NCBI RefSeq assembly: GCF_900497695.1
Contig: NZ_UIDD01000006.1
Location: 310,001 to 374,000, forward strand
Length of the DNA: 64,000 nucleotides
Reading direction: 5' to 3'
Source: Pseudomonas wadenswilerensis
Lineage (GTDB): Bacteria > Pseudomonadota > Gammaproteobacteria > Pseudomonadales > Pseudomonadaceae
Of the stretch, positions 27,821-36,404 are shown in pieces; position 1 is the stretch's first letter; every line of letters starts with the position of its first letter. The translations under genes were made by a program, and so were the position numbers. The notes below the pieces were generated by a model, which saw only the letters and a program-made list of their open reading frames with translations, was not told the DNA's origin and did not search any database.

Positions 27821-28300
27821 TCAGGTCTTGATGATCAGGGTCGAGATAGTGCTCTGCGGGCCGATGCCGCCGTTGACCCGCGCTTCAATGCTGACCAGCA
27901 CGTCGCCGGCATGGTAGGTGGGCAGGATTTCGTTGGCGTACATGCGCACACCGGCGCCTACAGGCACACCGACATAAGGGGAGGCGACGGAACTGGTGGC
28001 GCCGGCGAAGGCCGAGGCGGCGAGGTTGGCGATCTTGGTGCGCTGGGCGTTAAGCACGTCGCCCTGCTGGCGGGTCAGCGGCTTGGAGATGCCGATCATC
28101 ATGGTGCACGGCAGGTTCTTGGCCAGCATCTTGTCGTAGACCTCGACAACCTTGCTGTTAACCTCGTAGTGGGCGCTTTTCGCTTCGCCAAAATGCAGCT
28201 CGCGCAGGCGCCCGCGTTCGCTGTCGGTGAGGGTGATCTGCGAGACGTTGAAGACGATCCCGTGTTGGCCCATGTATTGGAAAGTCCCTTCGAACTTCAT
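27821..28300 (-). CDS. Cluster partner protein, ~159 aa, unknown family (copy 2)
   Basis: Paralogue of the 26932-27417 product, with MKFEGTFQYMGQHGIVFNVS at the N-terminus, RLRELHFGEAKSAHYEVN, a hydrophobic small-residue stretch around 95-125, and YHAGDVLVSIEARVNGGIG near the end. There is no signal peptide. The ATG at 28300 has aaagga 8 bases ahead and is preferred over one three codons upstream. Function is not recognised. The constant pairing with mini-membrane proteins suggests a complex at the membrane or an effector-protector pair; both are inference. Confidence 0.65.
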   Translation of the reverse strand: MKFEGTFQYMGQHGIVFNVSQITLTDSERGRLRELHFGEAKSAHYEVNSKVVEVYDKMLAKNLPCTMMIGISKPLTRQQGDVLNAQRTKIANLAASAFAGATSSVASPYVGVPVGAGVRMYANEILPTYHAGDVLVSIEARVNGGIGPQSTISTLIIKT

Positions 28301-28381
28301 TGCACGCATCCTTTCGAGGCAAAGGCGGCGATTTTGTACAAGGTTCGCCGCGTGTGCAAATCATTCCGTCGGCAGTTGTGA

Positions 28382-29470
28382 TCAACTCGTGGCTTCGAAA
28401 GCCGGGTGATAGCTGACCTGGGCCTGTGGCCACCGGCTGGTGTAGCTCCGGGCCTGGAAATACTCGGGCGGTACACCGGGCAATACCAGCTCCGGGCGCA
28501 CAACAAAGCCGAAGCGCCCGTAGTAGCCAGGATCGCCCAGTACCACGCAGCCGGCAGCGCCCAACGCTTGCAGGGCCTGCAGCGCCGCGTGCATCAACTG
28601 GCTGCCGATGCCCTGGCCGTGGCGCTCGGGCGCCACCGAGATCGGGCCCAGGCCATACCAGCCGGTAGAACCGTCGGACAGGCTCACCGGCGACAAGGCC
28701 ACATGGCCGATGATGTGCCCGGCCTCTTCGGCCACCAGCGACACCGACAACTGCCCGGCGCGGCGCAGGGCGTTGACGATGAAATGCTCTGTGTGGCTCG
28801 AGTGTGGCGCGTGCGCAAAGGCGGCAGCGGTCAGTAGTTCGATGGCCGGGCAGTCGGCCAGGGTTTCGGGGCGCAGGATCATGGCGTTCTCGGGGTTTGA
28901 ACCAGTATTGGCGACAAGGCGGCGGGTGTCTTCGTCAATCAGCGCGCGCAGGTTCTGGAAGAGTGGGCTGGCGTTGGTGTATTTGCGACCGTAACCCAGA
29001 TTGAAGGCGTAGTCGAAGTCGCTCGGGTTATCGCCCTGGGTGTGTTGCAGCAGGGTCTCCAGCTTGTCGAGGGCCTTGACTGCAAGGGCTTCCTCGCTGC
29101 TGGCATGCTCGTACTCTTCCCATAAGGCGAGGATTTCGGCTTGTATTGGAGCATCCAGTGAACGGGTCAGCTCCAGCAGGTCGGCGCGCTCCTGTTCGCT
29201 CTTATCCGGGTGGTCAGCCTGGCTGACCGCGGGGATGTCGCCGTGCAGGGCTTCGCCCAGGTCGTGAATGACGCAGAGCTTGAGCACCTTGAGCATATCC
29301 AGCGCGGGCAACTGGTCGGCGAAGACGATGGCCATCAGGCACAGGCGCCAGCTGTGTTCGGCGGTGCTTTCCGGGCGGCCACTGGAGGTATGGGCGCTGC
29401 GCAATACATCCTTGAGTTTCTCGGCCTCGCGCAGGAATGCCAGGCGGCCCGTGAGGGTGGTGCTACTCAT
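28382..29470 (-). CDS. HD-domain hydrolase fused to a GNAT acetyltransferase
   Basis: A 362-residue two-domain protein. Residues 1-190 are an HD phosphohydrolase of the YfbR/5'-deoxynucleotidase kind, with TAEHSWRLCLMA and CVIHDLGEALHGDIP holding the H...HD metal ligands. Residues 200-362 are a GNAT domain beginning MILRPETLADCPAIELL, with the acetyl-CoA loop VAPERHGQGIGSQLM. Usually these are separate proteins. The linker TGSNPENAM has an ATG at the junction, so a fusion by loss of a stop codon is possible. The start at 29470 is preferred; 29497 is an alternative, and neither has a clear ribosome site. Confidence 0.82.
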   Translation of the reverse strand: MSSTTLTGRLAFLREAEKLKDVLRSAHTSSGRPESTAEHSWRLCLMAIVFADQLPALDMLKVLKLCVIHDLGEALHGDIPAVSQADHPDKSEQERADLLELTRSLDAPIQAEILALWEEYEHASSEEALAVKALDKLETLLQHTQGDNPSDFDYAFNLGYGRKYTNASPLFQNLRALIDEDTRRLVANTGSNPENAMILRPETLADCPAIELLTAAAFAHAPHSSHTEHFIVNALRRAGQLSVSLVAEEAGHIIGHVALSPVSLSDGSTGWYGLGPISVAPERHGQGIGSQLMHAALQALQALGAAGCVVLGDPGYYGRFGFVVRPELVLPGVPPEYFQARSYTSRWPQAQVSYHPAFEATS

Positions 29471-29555
29471 GGGGTTGTCGATCCAGGTGGTGGGCATGGG
29501 GCAAAGCCTAGGAGGGCGAGGGCCAAACGTCCATGGATAAAGAATCCGTGGGGTA

Positions 29556-30113
29556 TCAGAGGGTTTCCACCAGCCGCGCGGCGCTGCCGTCGGAGAGGGT
29601 GATGCGGGTCCAGCGGCACAGGCTCTGGGTGATGGGGACGAGCGCCGAGTCATTGCAGCCGCTGGCGAATTCCAGCGCTGGCGGGGCGAGTACCTCGCGC
29701 CAGCCGAGACTGTCGAGGGCCGCCTCCTTGCTGATGATTTCTGCGCTGCAATAGCGCCACAGCGAACGACCGAGCAGCTCGCTCAACGGGATGCTGAACT
29801 GCGCGGCGCGGGCCGGGGAGCAGGCCAGCAAGCGGTGGCTGAGGTCGCAGACCAGGTGCACGGGGCGTGGGCTGTCGTTGACCAGGCGGGCCAGGGCCTG
29901 TTCGGCAGGGGCGTCAAGGCGCGCGGCGAGCCGGGATTCGATCAGCGCGCGTTCGTTGGGCTCGATGGCCTGGCTGCCATTTTCCCGGCGCGAGACAGTC
30001 GATTGCGCCACGCCGAACAGCTGTGCGGCATGCGCTTGCTTGATGCGGTGCAGCAGGCGCCAGCGACGCAGGGCGACGCCGAGCTGAGCGGGTTGTAGCG
30101 GGGTATCGTGCAT
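29556..30113 (-). CDS. Helix-turn-helix (XRE-type) regulator
   Basis: A 185-residue protein. An N-terminal helix-turn-helix (GVALRRWRLLHRIKQAHAAQLFGVAQSTVSRRENG, positions about 9-44) resembles Cro/CI repressors. The rest contains PVHLVCDLSHRLLACSPARA and may be a PAS-like sensor part. The frame extends 43 codons upstream into a REP, so MHDTPLQPAQ at 30113 is taken as the start. It lies 85 bases upstream of the HD-GNAT gene on the same strand and may control it. Its ligand is unknown. Confidence 0.78.
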   Translation of the reverse strand: MHDTPLQPAQLGVALRRWRLLHRIKQAHAAQLFGVAQSTVSRRENGSQAIEPNERALIESRLAARLDAPAEQALARLVNDSPRPVHLVCDLSHRLLACSPARAAQFSIPLSELLGRSLWRYCSAEIISKEAALDSLGWREVLAPPALEFASGCNDSALVPITQSLCRWTRITLSDGSAARLVETL

Positions 30114-30204
30114 GGGCGAAGTTTGCCAGCCAAAGCGTGGGGGCTGCAAATCGGGGGGACAGCCTGCTTGACTGAGTCGCCTGGTTTGCGACCGCTTCGC
30201 GGTC

Positions 30205-30295
30205 GATCGCTGGCAAGCCAGCTCCCACAGGCAATGGTGCATGCCGACCCAATGTGGGAGCCGGCTTGCCGGCGATGGGCCGCGTCAGCGGCCCC
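30205..30295. repeat. Inverted REP pair
   Basis: gatcgctggcaagccagctc and a facing gtgggagccggcttgccggc unit lie in the 187-base gap between the regulator and lipoprotein genes. Confidence 0.88.
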
Positions 30296-30300
30296 AGGGT

Positions 30301-31689
30301 TCACTTCACCGTCTGCAGGCGCAGATCATTGTAGTAGAAGGTATTCTTGTCGATGCTGGCGCTGAAGAAGTAGCCGTAGTCTTCCAGGTAGAACAGGTGG
30401 TTGACGCGTTTATCCTCGTCACCCTGCACGCTGCAGTCCAGCGCCTTGGCGCTGCCGCTCAAGCTGGCGTTGAGGGTGCTGGCCGGCAGTTGCTGTTGCA
30501 CCGTGCACTCGGTGATCTTCAGGTCCTTGCCGTACTGGCCGATCACGTTGTTGTTGGTCGCACCTTGCTGTGAATAGCTGAGCTTGCTGCCCACCGCCAT
30601 GGTCTTCCAGTCTCCCTTGAAGCTCAGACTGGTCAGCGCGCTGCTTTCGCTCATGCCGGTGAAGTCGGTCTTGCTCACCAGCGGGATCAATCCGCGCCAG
30701 GTGATCTTTTGCGCCTCATAGCCCTTGCCGCGCAGGATCACCATCAGTTGCTGGCTATTGGCATCAACCGACAGGAACTGCTCCTCGCGCATGGGCGAGG
30801 TCTTGCCTTTTATGGTCGAGGTGCCGACTGCATCCAGGTACGTGAGCGGTTGCGCCGGCTTGGGCAGTTGCAGGCGCTCGAGGGCGACCATCACCGACGG
30901 GCTGACCGGCGGCAACACAGCCGTGACGATCGGTGCCTTGAAGCGCGGGCTGAATGGCGCCAGTTGCGCGACTTTATCCGGCGTGGCGCAGGCCAGGGCG
31001 AACAGCGCCTGGTAGTCGGCGTTGCTGTCGGCCACAGGCTCGGGCTTGGGCAGTGACGGGACCATGCCGTCGGTGACCCGGTTGTTGGCATCGACATCGT
31101 AGCCGGCCAGCAGGGTGTAGGTACCGGCGCTGCAGTTGAAGCGATGATGCTCACGCTTTTGCGCGTAGGGCGCGTTGTATGGCAGGTCGAGGAGGATGCT
31201 CGGCTGGTCGAAGGCGGCCCACAGGCTGACGTCGTTGCCCATCTTGTTGATGCTGTTGCGGTCGACCAGCACCCATGGCTCGCCATCTTCACCTTTAAGC
31301 TTGCGCCAGTCGGGCTTTGCTTGAGTCTTGCAGGCCCCGGCGAAGCTCGGGTTGTTCAGCAGGATGGCATGGAAGCGATCAGGCATCGGCTGCGGCGGGG
31401 CGTAGCCGCTGGGGTTCTTGAAGTAGGCGCGCTGGTCGGCGTCCAGGTACATGATCGCCACGTTCGGCTCAACGCAGGAGGCTTCGAGCTGGAAGCTGCG
31501 ATCAGTCAAGCCGTTGTTGGCCGGTACGTTAACCTGGAAACTCAGCACATCGCCTTCACGAAACAGGCTGTAGGTCGACAGCGGCTGGGCGAGCATGGTG
31601 CCGATGTACTGGTCGAGGCTTTCCTTGGAGGGCGTCGCGCAGCCGGCGAGGGCGGCGGCGGACAGGGCGGTGAGGATCAGGCGTTGCAC
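30301..31689 (-). CDS. Predicted lipoprotein of unknown function
   Basis: A 462-residue protein with a lipoprotein signal: QRLILTALSAAALAGC, with the acylated cysteine near 16. The GTG at 31689 is preferred because ggag lies 6 bases ahead; an ATG seven codons earlier gives a poorer signal. The mature part is soluble-looking, with scattered cysteines (EASCVEPNVAI, FAGACKTQ, LFALACATPD, KITECTVQQQ) that may form disulfides in the periplasm. It lies 21 bases past nadE on the same strand and may be read through from that operon. No known family is recognised. Confidence 0.7.
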   Translation of the reverse strand: MQRLILTALSAAALAGCATPSKESLDQYIGTMLAQPLSTYSLFREGDVLSFQVNVPANNGLTDRSFQLEASCVEPNVAIMYLDADQRAYFKNPSGYAPPQPMPDRFHAILLNNPSFAGACKTQAKPDWRKLKGEDGEPWVLVDRNSINKMGNDVSLWAAFDQPSILLDLPYNAPYAQKREHHRFNCSAGTYTLLAGYDVDANNRVTDGMVPSLPKPEPVADSNADYQALFALACATPDKVAQLAPFSPRFKAPIVTAVLPPVSPSVMVALERLQLPKPAQPLTYLDAVGTSTIKGKTSPMREEQFLSVDANSQQLMVILRGKGYEAQKITWRGLIPLVSKTDFTGMSESSALTSLSFKGDWKTMAVGSKLSYSQQGATNNNVIGQYGKDLKITECTVQQQLPASTLNASLSGSAKALDCSVQGDEDKRVNHLFYLEDYGYFFSASIDKNTFYYNDLRLQTVK

Positions 31690-31710
31690 AACAGTCTCCG
31701 GTGAGTCCAT

Positions 31711-32568
31711 TCAGGATGGCGGCATTGTAGCGAATCGTGCCGCCGGTGCCTTGGGCAATTCGCGTTTGTGCCGGGTCTTGTCGTAGGCATTGATGATGAT
31801 GGCTGCGACCGCGTCATCGACGTTTTCACCCTGCAGGAAGGCATCGATCTGCCCGTAGCTGACACCATGTACCTGCTCGTCGGCCAGGCCCGGGCGCAGT
31901 TCTTCAAGGTCGGCGGTAGGCACCTTGTGCACCAGGTGTTCCGGCGCACCCAGCGCGGCGGCGATAGCCCGCACCTGGCCCTTGCACAGCCCGCTCAGGG
32001 GGGCCAGGTCGCAGGCGCCGTCGCCGAATTTGGTGAAGAAGCCCATCACCGCTTCGGCGGCATGGTCGGTGCCGATCACCAGGCCATTGCGGGCGTTGGC
32101 CAGGGTGTACTGGGCCAGCATGCGCAGGCGCGCCTTGACGTTGCCGAGGACGAAATCCCGTTGCCCGTCAGCGAGCTCGGCCAGTTGCGGCAGTTGCCCG
32201 GCAAGGCCGTTGACGCCGTCTGCAATGTTCACCGTGATGCACTCATCGGCGCCGACGAAGGCCAGTGCGGCCTGGGCATCGGGCTCGTCATGCTGGGTGT
32301 TGTGCGGCAGGCGCATGGCGATGAAGCGGTAGTCGCTGTCGGCCTGTTCGCTGCGCAATTGCTCGACCGCCAGCTGCGCCAGGCGCCCGGCGGTTGACGA
32401 GTCGACGCCGCCGCTGATGCCCAGCACCAACACCTTCAAGCGCGCATCGAGCAGGGTCTGCTTGATGAAATCGATGCGCTGGCGGATCTCGTTCTGTACT
32501 GCCGCGTTATCTGCGAAGGGCGCCACCACGCCCAGGGCCTTGGCAATCTCGATCTGGCGACTGTTCAT
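31711..32568 (-). CDS. nadE: NadE, ammonia-dependent NAD+ synthetase
   Basis: A 285-residue N-type ATP pyrophosphatase that converts nicotinate adenine dinucleotide to NAD+. The P-loop reads [19 protein letters not shown] (about 49-67), and [21 protein letters not shown] follows (about 164-184). There is no glutaminase domain, so free ammonia is used. It is the last NAD gene of the pncA-pncB-nadE unit, with 11 bases between pncB and its start and agaagcacATG as ribosome site. Confidence 0.95.
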   Translation of the reverse strand: MNSRQIEIAKALGVVAPFADNAAVQNEIRQRIDFIKQTLLDARLKVLVLGISGGVDSSTAGRLAQLAVEQLRSEQADSDYRFIAMRLPHNTQHDEPDAQAALAFVGADECITVNIADGVNGLAGQLPQLAELADGQRDFVLGNVKARLRMLAQYTLANARNGLVIGTDHAAEAVMGFFTKFGDGACDLAPLSGLCKGQVRAIAAALGAPEHLVHKVPTADLEELRPGLADEQVHGVSYGQIDAFLQGENVDDAVAAIIINAYDKTRHKRELPKAPAARFATMPPS

Positions 32569-32579
32569 GTGCTTCTCCT

Positions 32580-33785
32580 TTACTGGCCTTCAACCTTGAA
32601 CACGTGCTTGAGGTAGCTGACGAAGTTCTCGTCACGGCATTGGGTCTTGCCTGGGCTGTCGGAGATCTTCGCCACCGGAGCGCCGTTGCAGGCGGTCATC
32701 TTGATCACGATGTTCATCGGCTCAACGCCGGGAATGTCGCAGGTCAGGTTGGTGCCGATGCCGAAGCTGACGTTGATTCGTGGGCTGAGCTCGCGGTACA
32801 GGTGCAGGGTCTTGGCGAAGTTCAGGCCATCGGAGAACACCAGGGTCTTGCTCTTCGGGTCGATGCCGAGTTTCTCGTAGTGGGCGATGGCCTTGTTGGC
32901 CCAGAGCAGCGGGTCCCCGGAGTCGTGGCGCAGGCCGTCGAACAGCTTGGCGAAGTACAGGTCGCAGTCCTTGAGAAAGGCGTCCATGCCGATGCAGTCG
33001 GTCAGGGCGATGCCGAGTAGCCCGCGGTATTCCTTGACCCAGCATTCCAGCGCGGCAACCTGGCTGTCGATCAGCCGCGGGCCCAGTTGCTGGTGGGCCA
33101 TGAACCACTCGTGGGCCATGGTGCCGATCGGCTTGATGTCCAGTTCGCGCGCCAGGTGCACGTTGCTGGTGCCGACAAAACGCCCCGGGAAGTCCTGCTT
33201 GAGGGTGTGCACCACGTGCTCCTGGACCCGGTAGGAGAAGCGCCGACGGGTACCGAAATCAGCCAGTTGCAGGCCGGCCAGTTCCGCAGGCGACGCTTCG
33301 GCCTTGAGCCAGTCGAGTTTTTCGTACAGGCGCTCACCCACTTGTTCCATCACCACTTCACGGTAGCGGTAGCGGTTACGCACTTCGGAGACGATCGCCA
33401 GCAGCGGGATCTCGTAGAGGATCACGTGCAGCCAGGGCCCGCGCAGGCGGATCGCCAGTTGCCCGGCATCATCGACGCCAACGTGCACGTAGCGCAGGTT
33501 GAAGCGGAACAGGCTGAGGAAGCGGATGAAGTCCGGCTTGATGAAAGGGATGCGCCCCAGGTAAGCCAGCTGGTCCTGAGTGATCGAGACCTCGGCCAGC
33601 TGCTCGATCTGGTAGCGGATCTCGGCCAGGTACGGGGTCAGGTCTTCGCTGTTGCGGCAGCGGAATTCCCATTCCACCTCGGCGTTGGGGTAGTTGTGCA
33701 GCACCGCCTGCATCATGGTGATCTTGTAGAAGTCGGTGTCCAGCAGGTTCTGGATGATGCTTGGGCCGAAGACGCTCTCGCTCAT
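32580..33785 (-). CDS. pncB: PncB, nicotinate phosphoribosyltransferase
   Basis: A 401-residue NAPRTase making nicotinate mononucleotide from nicotinate and PRPP. Visible family segments are [20 protein letters not shown] (about 13-32), [49 protein letters not shown] and [10 protein letters not shown]. Two ATGs compete: 33785 sits 12 bases after gggag and is chosen, whereas 33791 is too close. It overlaps or abuts the pncA stop. Confidence 0.95.
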   Translation of the reverse strand: MSESVFGPSIIQNLLDTDFYKITMMQAVLHNYPNAEVEWEFRCRNSEDLTPYLAEIRYQIEQLAEVSITQDQLAYLGRIPFIKPDFIRFLSLFRFNLRYVHVGVDDAGQLAIRLRGPWLHVILYEIPLLAIVSEVRNRYRYREVVMEQVGERLYEKLDWLKAEASPAELAGLQLADFGTRRRFSYRVQEHVVHTLKQDFPGRFVGTSNVHLARELDIKPIGTMAHEWFMAHQQLGPRLIDSQVAALECWVKEYRGLLGIALTDCIGMDAFLKDCDLYFAKLFDGLRHDSGDPLLWANKAIAHYEKLGIDPKSKTLVFSDGLNFAKTLHLYRELSPRINVSFGIGTNLTCDIPGVEPMNIVIKMTACNGAPVAKISDSPGKTQCRDENFVSYLKHVFKVEGQ

Positions 33786-33787
33786 GT

Positions 33788-34432
33788 TCATGCTCCCTTG
33801 AATGCGTTCAGTTGCTGGTCGAGGCTGGCGAGGTCGGCGCAGGCGATGATGCCCTGGCCGGTCATCTCGGCCATGGCCGCTGCGGCGCCCTGGGCGGAAA
33901 TCGCCCGGCATGCCGGTTGGTAGAGAAACACCTGCAAGCCTGCGGCCTGCAGTTGCAGGGCGGTGTTCTTGACGCAGAAATCCAGGGCCAGGCCGCCGAC
34001 AATCACGGCTTTGACCTCTTGCACCTTGAGGTACTCGATAACCCCGGTGGAGCGGCGGCTGGCCAGGTCGTGGTAGCAGGCGCCGTAGGGATGCAGGTCG
34101 GGTTCGATGCCTTTCCACACGAAGAAGTCGTAGTCGATCGGCGCAGGCAGGCCGGCCAGCAGCTCGAAGCCCGGCGTGCCCGGCACGCAGTGGCTGACCC
34201 AGGTCAGGTCGGCGTTGGCCATGTCCAGTGGCTGCAGCATCTCGGCGTGACTACCCACCACCCAGGCGGCTTTCGGCGTGTGGGCATCCTTGCTGCCGAT
34301 GCGCAGGCTGGCGCGCTTGGCCATGGCGTTGAGTGCCGGGGCGATCTCGGCGCCGCCGGGGACTGGCAACTCGGAGGGGGCGTTGTCGGTGAAGCCGTTT
34401 TGGGCGTCGACATCGAAGCTGGCGATTTTCAT
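33788..34432 (-). CDS. pncA: PncA, nicotinamidase
   Basis: A 214-residue isochorismatase-fold amidase converting nicotinamide to nicotinate, the first step of salvage. The N-terminal [12 protein letters not shown] carries the catalytic aspartate (about D8), K is expected in [15 protein letters not shown], and the nucleophile is in [16 protein letters not shown] (about C162). The ATG at 34432 has aggag 8 bases ahead; the open frame continues far upstream only as a shadow of nadD2. Promoter-proximal in the salvage operon, divergent from nadD2-nrtR. Confidence 0.94.
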   Translation of the reverse strand: MKIASFDVDAQNGFTDNAPSELPVPGGAEIAPALNAMAKRASLRIGSKDAHTPKAAWVVGSHAEMLQPLDMANADLTWVSHCVPGTPGFELLAGLPAPIDYDFFVWKGIEPDLHPYGACYHDLASRRSTGVIEYLKVQEVKAVIVGGLALDFCVKNTALQLQAAGLQVFLYQPACRAISAQGAAAAMAEMTGQGIIACADLASLDQQLNAFKGA

Positions 34433-34461
34433 GGGGTGGCTCCTGCACTGGGTGTGGACAC

Positions 34462-34547
34462 ATAATTCACTAGGTGTAATATGTATGTCAACCGCTTTTT
34501 CTTTTTCAGAAGCAACCACGGTGGATATAGTATGCATAGTGAAATAT
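34462..34547. promoter_or_regulatory. Divergent pncA/nadD2 promoters with candidate NrtR sites
   Basis: Toward pncA, TTGACA (34491-34486) and AATTAT form a promoter with an 18-base spacer. Toward nadD2, TTTTCA (34503-34508) and TATAGT (34526-34531) are spaced by 17. The motif TAGTGAATTAT on the minus strand (34472-34462) and TAGTGAAATAT on the plus strand (34537-34547) is an inverted repeat, one copy over each promoter's core. Such symmetry suggests operators for NrtR, whose gene is adjacent. Confidence 0.6.
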
Positions 34548-35092
34548 ATGAGTCGGGCCCGGTGCGGTTTCGTCTGGCCGTGTACGGTGGTGCTTTCGAC
34601 CCACCGCACCCCGGCCACCTGAGCGTGATCACCCGGGCGCTGGAGTGGGCCGATCAGGTGCTCGTGGTGCCCAGTTACCGGCATGCCCATGGCAAGCGCA
34701 TGGTCGACTTCGACCTGCGTTGTCGTTGGTTGCAGCGGCTGATCGAGCGGCTCGGGAGCGAGCGGGTCAGTTGCTCGGCCGTGGAGCGTGAGCTGGGCGG
34801 CGAGGGCGGGGCGGTGTACAGCTATGACCTGCTGTGCGCGTTGAGCGAGCGCAGCGGTATTGCCCGCGCTGATATCGCCCTGGTCATCGGCGAGGATAAC
34901 CAGGCCAATGTTGCTGGCTTCTATCGAGGCCGGGAACTGCTGGCAGACTTCGGCCTGCTGGTGGCCGAGGAGCAACTGGGCGTGCACAGCTCGGCGATTC
35001 GCGCCGGCCTGCGCAATGGCCAGGCGCTGCCGGCAGCCTGGTGCCTGCCCGACATCGTTGCAGAGTTTGAGGTGTATAGGAGTCCACAGTGA
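34532..35092 (+). CDS. nadD2: NadD2-like nicotinate-nucleotide adenylyltransferase
   Basis: A nucleotidyltransferase with the GGAFDPPHPGHLSV loop (about 22-35) and the C-terminal VHSSAIRAGLRNG, the ISSTxIR-like motif. It joins nicotinate mononucleotide and ATP, completing the salvage route. From 34532 it has 186 residues. However, the likely -10 box abuts this ATG, and a GTG at 34562 would place GGAFDP at the usual distance from the N-terminus, so the true protein may be 176 residues. Its stop overlaps nrtR by ATGA. The name follows the P. aeruginosa order nrtR-nadD2-pncA. Confidence 0.82.
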   Translation: MHSEIYESGPVRFRLAVYGGAFDPPHPGHLSVITRALEWADQVLVVPSYRHAHGKRMVDFDLRCRWLQRLIERLGSERVSCSAVERELGGEGGAVYSYDLLCALSERSGIARADIALVIGEDNQANVAGFYRGRELLADFGLLVAEEQLGVHSSAIRAGLRNGQALPAAWCLPDIVAEFEVYRSPQ

Positions 35093-35799
35093 GTGCTGCA
35101 GAAGTACTGGCCAGCGTCGACATCGTCGCGTTGCGCCTGAACCCCGAGAGCAAGCAGCTGGAAGTGCTGCTGTACCGGCGCGATCGCGCGCCCCACGAAG
35201 GTGAGTGGGCGCTGCCGGGGGTGATCGTCAACGGCCGCACCCCGGACAATACCCTGGCGGCCGCGGCTGACCGGGCGATGAGCGAAAAGGCCCGGATCCT
35301 GCCGCGTCACCTGGAACAGGTGGGCACCGAGGGCAACGCCTTTCGCGACCCGCGTGGCTGGTCGATGAGTACCTACTACCTGGCCTTGCTCGGCCCGGAG
35401 GTCGAGGCCGGCACTGAGCAGCTGTGCTTTGTCGACGTCGCCAGCGTCATCGGGCGCAAGCGGGTGCTGCCGTTCGACCATAACCTGCTGGTGCAGCTGG
35501 CGTGCGAGCGCCTGGCGTCCAAGGCGGTGTATACCAACCTGCCGCTGTACCTGGCGCCCGAGCGCTTCACCGTGCTCGATGCACTCAACGCCGTGCAGGC
35601 CTGCCTCGGTCACCCGGTCAACAACACCTCCCTGCGCAAGCGCCTGGAGCGCATGAAGGACGAGGGCTGGATTCGCGACACCGGCGAAAAGAACTTCCCG
35701 AAAATGGGCCGGCCCCAGCAACTGTTCGAACACACGCCGAAAGCCGAGACGCCCTTCGTGTTTGACCGTAGTCTGTTGCCCGAGCGCTCGGGCACCTGA
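35089..35799 (+). CDS. nrtR: NrtR, Nudix-related transcriptional regulator of NAD metabolism
   Basis: A 236-residue regulator with an N-terminal Nudix-like fold (about 8-150: VDIVALRLNPESKQLEVLLYRR, EWALPGVIVNGRTPDNTL) and a C-terminal winged helix (about 155-225: FTVLDALNAVQACLGHPVNNTS, LRKRLERMKDEGWI). NrtR represses NAD salvage genes and releases DNA when ADP-ribose binds. The Nudix box looks degenerate, as is usual for the regulators. It overlaps nadD2 by 4 bases and lies opposite pncA-pncB-nadE. Confidence 0.92.
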   Translation: MSAAEVLASVDIVALRLNPESKQLEVLLYRRDRAPHEGEWALPGVIVNGRTPDNTLAAAADRAMSEKARILPRHLEQVGTEGNAFRDPRGWSMSTYYLALLGPEVEAGTEQLCFVDVASVIGRKRVLPFDHNLLVQLACERLASKAVYTNLPLYLAPERFTVLDALNAVQACLGHPVNNTSLRKRLERMKDEGWIRDTGEKNFPKMGRPQQLFEHTPKAETPFVFDRSLLPERSGT

Positions 35800-35822
35800 G
35801 CAAAACATAAAAAGGACTGCAC

Positions 35823-36290
35823 ATGCCGAACCTGGAATGGCTTGAACACCACATGCAGCACTGCGACACCTTCGCCGAGCGGCTGTATCGGCAGTTCAGC
35901 TATGAGTACGCCGATATTTCGCTGGAAGCATGGCGGCGAGAGTTCGCCGAGGGCCAGCGCAACGGTGACTGGCAATGCCTGGTTGCGCTCGATCAAGGAC
36001 GCTTGCTCGGTGGCGCTGCGCTGGCCCGCGATGACCTGCCCGGGCGCCCGGAGCTAGGGCCCTGGCTTGCTTGTGTGCTGGTCGAGCCGCAGGCACGCGG
36101 GCAGGGCCTGGCGGAAAAACTGATTGAAGGGATTTGTCAGCGAGCCCGGGAGCGCGGCGTGGCCACCTTGTACCTGCACACCCATGACCAGAGCGCGTAC
36201 TACGCCAAACGCGGCTGGAGCGTGCGCGAGCGGTTCGAGGCCTGGGGCAAGGAGCAGTGGTTGATGTCGCGGGAGCTACTCGGCCAGTAG
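35823..36290 (+). CDS. GNAT-family N-acetyltransferase
   Basis: A 155-residue acetyltransferase. The acetyl-CoA loop is LVEPQARGQGLAEKLIEGIC (about 87-106), with the Q-x-x-G-x-(G/A) type motif, and YYAKRGWSVRERF gives the last conserved strand region. The substrate is unknown. It lies 23 bases after nrtR with aaggac as ribosome site, so it may belong to the NrtR transcript; homologues beside nrtR would support this. Confidence 0.85.
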   Translation: MPNLEWLEHHMQHCDTFAERLYRQFSYEYADISLEAWRREFAEGQRNGDWQCLVALDQGRLLGGAALARDDLPGRPELGPWLACVLVEPQARGQGLAEKLIEGICQRARERGVATLYLHTHDQSAYYAKRGWSVRERFEAWGKEQWLMSRELLGQ

Positions 36291-36311
36291 GCCCTCGGGG
36301 TTGCCTTGCAA

Positions 36312-36403
36312 CCCATCGCTGGCAAGGCCAGCTCCCACAGGTTTGCCGCTGTTCTCAGGAATGGTGCAGGGCCTGTGGGAGCTGGCTTGCCAGCGATGAG
36401 GCC
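36312..36403. repeat. Inverted REP pair
   Basis: ccatcgctggcaaggccagc and a facing ctgtgggagctggcttgcca unit lie between the GNAT gene and the convergent unknown gene. Confidence 0.88.
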
Positions 36404-36404
36404 T

